Assembly: GCA_002338615.1 (NCBI GenBank)
Contig: DDIS01000165.1
Span: 1-19,972 of the forward strand
Direction: 5' to 3'
From: Proteobacteria bacterium UBA1844
Lineage (GTDB): Bacteria; Pseudomonadota; Gammaproteobacteria; Steroidobacterales; Woeseiaceae
Length of the DNA: 19,972 nucleotides
Position 1 is the stretch's first letter. Each line of letters begins with the position of its first letter. The notes under the pieces were generated by a model. It saw nothing but the letters and a program-made list of their open reading frames with translations. It did no database searches and was not told where the DNA came from. The translations under genes and the position numbers were made by a program. Shown piece after piece: positions 16,530 through 19,972 of the stretch.

Positions 16530-16919
16530 CTAGCGGCGTATCAACGCTCGTTTGTTAAAATCGACACTAAAAGACACGTTAGCAATAAAAGGCGACTTGT
16601 CTGAATACTCGGCAACGACTTCGAAACCACCGTCAACCGCCGTTACTGCTACGTCGCGCGCCGTAATCTTGGATACGCTTTCAATGTCAAAGCGGCGGCT
16701 GATTGAACTGCGGATCGCGCTGCGCGTCGCCGCCTGTCCGTCAAATTCCTTTTGCACGCCATCGACCACGCCCGCGACCTTCATGTAGTTCAGGTAGATC
16801 GGCGTCAAGCGAATCCCCGCAAACGCGAACAGACCGACAAATACCACGAGAATAAGCAGCCCCAGCGTGGTCATGCCTTGTTCCCGCGCAATCGGCAGGC
16901 GTTTCAATCCGATGTTCAT
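16530..16919 (-). CDS. DUF4845 family membrane protein
   Basis: A 129-residue protein with one N-terminal membrane segment (about 17-38, QGMTTLGLLILVVFVGLFAF). A small soluble domain follows, probably periplasmic, with the motif LTPIYLNYMKV. The segment resembles a type IV prepilin-like N terminus, but no peptidase site is clear. Members of this uncharacterised family are typically encoded between lepB and rnc in gamma- and betaproteobacteria, as here. The function is unknown. The ATG at 16919 has a good GGAGAG ribosome binding site. Spacers of 103 bases (to lepB) and 127 bases (to rnc) make it the least tightly packed gene in the cluster. Confidence 0.85.
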   Translation of the reverse strand: MNIGLKRLPIAREQGMTTLGLLILVVFVGLFAFAGIRLTPIYLNYMKVAGVVDGVQKEFDGQAATRSAIRSSISRRFDIESVSKITARDVAVTAVDGGFEVVAEYSDKSPFIANVSFSVDFNKRALIRR

Positions 16920-17022
16920 ACACGTTCTCTCCGCATTATTCCTGGCGCCGGCCCCGAAACTTAAGTTAACCCATTGAGCAGGCTAGCCTAATTCTAGCCG
17001 CCAAGTCGTGATTGGCACCACA

Positions 17023-17784
17023 TTATTCTATTTTCGTGCCTATGCGGCCCCAGTCCGGCCAACTCAGGCCTTCAATGTGCATCCAGATGCGGGTCGCCTT
17101 GCCCACCAGGAAGCGCTCGGGTATCGGCCCTACCTGGTGGAAGCGACTGTCTGTGCTGTTGTCACGATTGTCACCCATCATGAAATAGTGCCCTTCCGGG
17201 ACGACATAGCGACCGTTTTCGCGGCCTCCAGGCACCAGGATCTTGATGTCGTGCCGGCGTGAGAATAACTGCTCCTGATGTATCGAGCCGCTGGGACTTC
17301 GCGCCGTAATCGGCGGGTCGACCTTCATTGTTTCACCGTTCACGGTCAGTCGATGTGCATTGTATTCGATAACATCACCGGGCAGCCCCACCACGCGTTT
17401 GATGTAGTTGATGCTCGGGTCGGCCGGCAAACGAAACACGACCACATCGCCGCGTTGCGGCTCGCCGGTCTCAAGAACTTTGGTTTCCGTCACCGGCAGC
17501 CGAAGGCCGTATGAAAACTTCTCTACGAATATGAAATCCCCCGGCTCAAGTGTCGGCTCCATCGAGCCCGAAGGAATGCGAAATGGCTCGAAAACGAATG
17601 AGCGAATAATCAGCACAAACAACAATACCGGAAAAAATGACTGGCAGTACTCAACCAGCGTCTGGCGCGGTCGGGATGCCGTTTTCCATCGGTCAGCGCG
17701 TTGCCAGATAAATTTGTTGATCGCGACGACAACGCCCGTGAATGCGGTCAGTACTGTAAGAATCAGAGCCAGGTTAAAATTCAA
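17023..17784 (-). CDS. lepB: Signal peptidase I
   Basis: A 253-residue inner-membrane serine protease that cleaves signal peptides from exported proteins at the periplasmic face. There are two N-terminal membrane segments (about 5-22 and 50-65). The family boxes follow: IPSGSMEPTLEPGD with the nucleophile Ser74, GDVVVFRLP, NYIKRVVGLPGD with the general base Lys129, and GHYFMMGDNRDNSTDSR (198-214). The N terminus MNFNLALILTVLTAF agrees with other proteobacterial LepB proteins, so I accept a TTG start at 17784. It is preceded by a GAGAGATG-like site and lies 12 bases after the lepA stop. The lepA-lepB pairing is standard. Confidence 0.95.
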   Translation of the reverse strand: MNFNLALILTVLTAFTGVVVAINKFIWQRADRWKTASRPRQTLVEYCQSFFPVLLFVLIIRSFVFEPFRIPSGSMEPTLEPGDFIFVEKFSYGLRLPVTETKVLETGEPQRGDVVVFRLPADPSINYIKRVVGLPGDVIEYNAHRLTVNGETMKVDPPITARSPSGSIHQEQLFSRRHDIKILVPGGRENGRYVVPEGHYFMMGDNRDNSTDSRFHQVGPIPERFLVGKATRIWMHIEGLSWPDWGRIGTKIE

Positions 17785-17796
17785 AATATCATCTCT

Positions 17797-19587
17797 CTAT
17801 TTGTCTGCCCGCAGGACGGCGAGAAAAGCTTCCTGTGGTATTTCGACCGAGCCGACCTGCTTCATACGTCGTTTGCCGGCTTTTTGTTTTTCCAGTAATT
17901 TTCGCTTCCGCGATACGTCGCCACCGTAACATTTCGCAGTTACGTTCTTACGCAGGGCTTTGACATTGCTACGTGCAATGATTTGCGAGCCGATGGCGGC
18001 CTGAATTGCAACATCGAACATCTGGCGCGGAATCAACTCGCGCATTTTCTCCACCAGGTCGCGACCACGGTGGTTGGCCTTGTCGCGATGTACGATGATC
18101 GACAATTCATCAACACGTTCCTTGTTAATCAGCACGTCAAGACGGACGAGCTGCGCCTGTTCAAAACGCACAAAATGATAGTCGAATGAGGCAAATCCGC
18201 GGCTTACGGATTTCAGGCGGTCGAAAAAGTCCAACACAACTTCTGCCAGTGGCATTTCATATTCAATCGCAACTTGCTTGCCAAGATATCGAATTTGCTT
18301 TTGTACGCCACGCTTCTCTATACATAACTTGATCACGCTGCCGACATGCGCTTCCGGCACCAGGATATTTGCGGAAATTATCGGCTCACGCAACTCGGCA
18401 ATTTCGTTGGCCGGTGGTAAATGCGATGGGTTATCTACCTGCGTCGTTTTTCCTGATGTATCGATAATTTCATAAATTACCGTAGGCGCGGTCGTTATCA
18501 GTTCGAGATCATATTCGCGCTCGAGGCGCTCTTGCACGATCTCCATATGCAACATGCCGAGAAAACCACAACGAAACCCGAAACCAAGCGCCGCTGAGGT
18601 CTCAGGTTCAAAATGCAATGCTGCATCGTTCAAGCGCAACTTCTGCAAAGCTTCGCGAAAATTCTCGTAGTCGTCGGTCTGAATTGGAAACATTCCGGCA
18701 AACACACGCGGTTGTACCTGCTTGAAACCCGGCAAGGGTCCGGCCGCCGCATTATGTGTCAGAGTTAACGTGTCGCCGACCGGCGCACCGTAAATGTCCT
18801 TGATGCCTGCGATGACAAAGCCAACCTCGCCTGCATTGAGCACTGGCCGGTCCTTCATCTTCGGCGTAAAGCTGCCAACCCGATCGGCGTTGTAGCTGTC
18901 GCCCGTCGACATGACCTTGAACTTTGCGCCCTTGGCAAGGCTGCCGTTTACAACTCGTACGAGGGAGACCACCCCGACGTAATTGTCGAACCATGAATCA
19001 ATTATCAAAGCCTGCAACGGCCCATCAGGGTCGCCGACCGGCGCCGGTATGCGGGCGACGATTGCCTCGAGGAGTGCCGGAACGCCCTGCCCGGTCTTCG
19101 CGCTGACATGGATTGCCTCTTGCGCATCAATACCGATGACGTCCTCAATTTCCGCCATCACCGCCTCGGGTTCGGCGGCGGGCAAGTCAATCTTGTTCAG
19201 CACCGGTACCACTTCAAGCCCGAGATCGATGGCCGTATTGCAGTTTGCAACACTCTGCGCTTCAACGCCCTGGGCCGCATCGACCACCAGCAACGCGCCT
19301 TCGCAGGCAGCGAGTGAGCGCGACACCTCGTAGGAAAAATCCACGTGCCCCGGCGTATCAATGAAATTCAGCTGGTAAGTCTGGCCATCGTTTGCGGCGT
19401 AGTTCAGCGACACGCTATGAGCCTTTATCGTGATGCCTCGCTCTCGTTCGAGATCCATCGAGTCAAGCACCTGCTCAGCCATCTCTCGGTCCGTCAGGCC
19501 GCCGCAATGGTGAATAAATCGATCGGCAAGGGTCGACTTGCCATGATCAATATGGGCGATGATCGAAAAATTGCGAATCAGATTCAT
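17797..19587 (-). CDS. lepA: Elongation factor 4 (LepA)
   Basis: A 596-residue ribosome-associated translational GTPase, normal length for the family. G motifs are [10 protein letters not shown] (11-20), the switch region [10 protein letters not shown] (47-56), DTPGH (78-82) and NKIDLP (131-136). The EF4-specific C-terminal domain has [40 protein letters not shown] and [13 protein letters not shown]. LepA affects translation elongation and 30S assembly under stress. The start is ATG at 19587. It lies 39 bases after the glutaredoxin-like gene and is followed at 12 bases by lepB. Confidence 0.97.
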   Translation of the reverse strand: MNLIRNFSIIAHIDHGKSTLADRFIHHCGGLTDREMAEQVLDSMDLERERGITIKAHSVSLNYAANDGQTYQLNFIDTPGHVDFSYEVSRSLAACEGALLVVDAAQGVEAQSVANCNTAIDLGLEVVPVLNKIDLPAAEPEAVMAEIEDVIGIDAQEAIHVSAKTGQGVPALLEAIVARIPAPVGDPDGPLQALIIDSWFDNYVGVVSLVRVVNGSLAKGAKFKVMSTGDSYNADRVGSFTPKMKDRPVLNAGEVGFVIAGIKDIYGAPVGDTLTLTHNAAAGPLPGFKQVQPRVFAGMFPIQTDDYENFREALQKLRLNDAALHFEPETSAALGFGFRCGFLGMLHMEIVQERLEREYDLELITTAPTVIYEIIDTSGKTTQVDNPSHLPPANEIAELREPIISANILVPEAHVGSVIKLCIEKRGVQKQIRYLGKQVAIEYEMPLAEVVLDFFDRLKSVSRGFASFDYHFVRFEQAQLVRLDVLINKERVDELSIIVHRDKANHRGRDLVEKMRELIPRQMFDVAIQAAIGSQIIARSNVKALRKNVTAKCYGGDVSRKRKLLEKQKAGKRRMKQVGSVEIPQEAFLAVLRADK

Positions 19588-19626
19588 GAGTTGTCGGGGG
19601 CGCGGGAACCGGCGCAGTATACCGAT

Positions 19627-19866
19627 TTATTCCGTGCCTGCGAGGGCTGTAGTCACAGCCTCGGTATCCAGTTTGTAGTGGCACAACACTCGTCCCTGGC
19701 AGGCGACCAAAGGCACCAGATCGCCGTAGCGCTCGCGCCAGTCGTCCCGGGTATCAACATCGTGTACCAGTATCTTCGCTTTTGTGCCTGTGAGTTCGAT
19801 TAATTGCTCAAGCAGGATTTCGCAAAGGTGACAACCTCGCCGACTGTAAACGTCAATTACCTGCAC
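19627..19866 (-). CDS. Glutaredoxin-like (DUF836 type) small thiol protein
   Basis: A 79-residue thioredoxin-fold protein with a CxxC-like redox site, RRGCHLCE (Cys12, Cys15), near the N terminus. Pro52, in DLVPLVAC, can act as the fold's cis-proline. It is shorter than classical glutaredoxins and fits the glutaredoxin-like DUF836 family often found just before lepA in proteobacteria. No substrate can be inferred. The start is GTG at 19866, one base after the stop of the upstream gene, giving MQVIDVYSRRG, a normal first strand. Confidence 0.82.
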   Translation of the reverse strand: MQVIDVYSRRGCHLCEILLEQLIELTGTKAKILVHDVDTRDDWRERYGDLVPLVACQGRVLCHYKLDTEAVTTALAGTE

Positions 19867-19867
19867 G

Positions 19868-19972
19868 TCAGGGCAGTATCTTGAGTGCGAATTGTTCGAG
19901 GCATCGTCCTCGTGCGAGACGCGACCTGGCGACCAGAATGCCGATCACGAGTCCCGACAATGCGGCTAGTGC
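19868..19972 (-). CDS. 3' end of an upstream gene, possibly RseC/MucC
   Basis: The last 34 codons and stop of a gene cut by the right window edge. The visible part is a hydrophobic helix (ALAALSGLVIGILVARSRL) followed by a basic short tail ending ALKILP. This resembles the C terminus of RseC, the sigma-E regulator whose gene precedes lepA in Escherichia coli. Position and pattern fit, but 34 residues are too few for certainty. Confidence 0.5.
   Translation of the reverse strand, partial: ALAALSGLVIGILVARSRLARGRCLEQFALKILP

Noticed and set aside
16981..16999. GGCTAG/CTAGCC inverted repeat after lepB, as a terminator
   Set aside because: The 6-bp stem has a 7-base loop and no T-run on the transcribed strand, so it is weak as an intrinsic terminator.
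1..19972. tRNA, rRNA, CRISPR array, transposase or attachment site
   Set aside because: I saw no cloverleaf-like sequence, rRNA signature, regularly spaced repeat, transposase motif or integrase gene in the window.

Overview
The window looks like chromosome from a proteobacterium, most probably a gammaproteobacterium, with a betaproteobacterium as the alternative. The main evidence is a conserved gene run on the minus strand from the right edge to about 8.4 kb: possible rseC 3' end, glutaredoxin-like gene, lepA, lepB, a DUF4845 gene, rnc, era, recO, pdxJ, acpS, a PolB-type 3'-5' exonuclease, rlmD, nagZ, mtnP and def. The rseC-lepA-lepB-rnc-era-recO-pdxJ-acpS order is the Escherichia coli order. 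A nagZ-mtnP pair next to each other is known from Pseudomonas. I cannot name a genus.

Right part (about 8.4-20 kb). The genes are nearly all abutting or overlapping by 4-14 bases, so they probably form one or a few long transcripts. They serve translation (LepA, deformylase, RlmD), protein export (LepB), RNA processing and ribosome maturation (RNase III, Era), recombination repair (RecO), cofactor supply (PdxJ, AcpS), and peptidoglycan and methylthio-purine recycling (NagZ, MtnP). Several start with TTG or GTG.

Middle (about 7.7-8.4 kb). hemJ (protoporphyrinogen IX oxidase) is the only plus-strand gene. It converges on def. A 314-base intergenic region with a GC-rich hairpin and a short GCTCT tandem repeat separates it from the next minus-strand gene.

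Left part (1-7.7 kb). This is a more AT-rich accessory region with surface-polysaccharide functions, all on the minus strand. In transcription order it holds a secreted right-handed beta-helix protein, a 1133-residue membrane protein fusing three VanZ-like modules to an O-antigen ligase-type domain, a second ligase-like protein of the exosortase A-associated family, a short hypothetical ORF, and a NodB-type polysaccharide deacetylase cut by the window edge. Together they look like the polymer joining, export and modification end of an extracellular polysaccharide locus linked to a PEP-CTERM/exosortase system. No exosortase, PEP-CTERM protein or glycosyltransferase is inside the window.

The two most interesting points are the triple VanZ-ligase fusion with a beta-sandwich-like insert in its periplasmic loop, and the abrupt change of base composition and codon use inside mtnP. 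The latter could mark a recombination boundary or an assembly join. No rRNA, tRNA, CRISPR array, transposase or convincing intrinsic terminator was seen.
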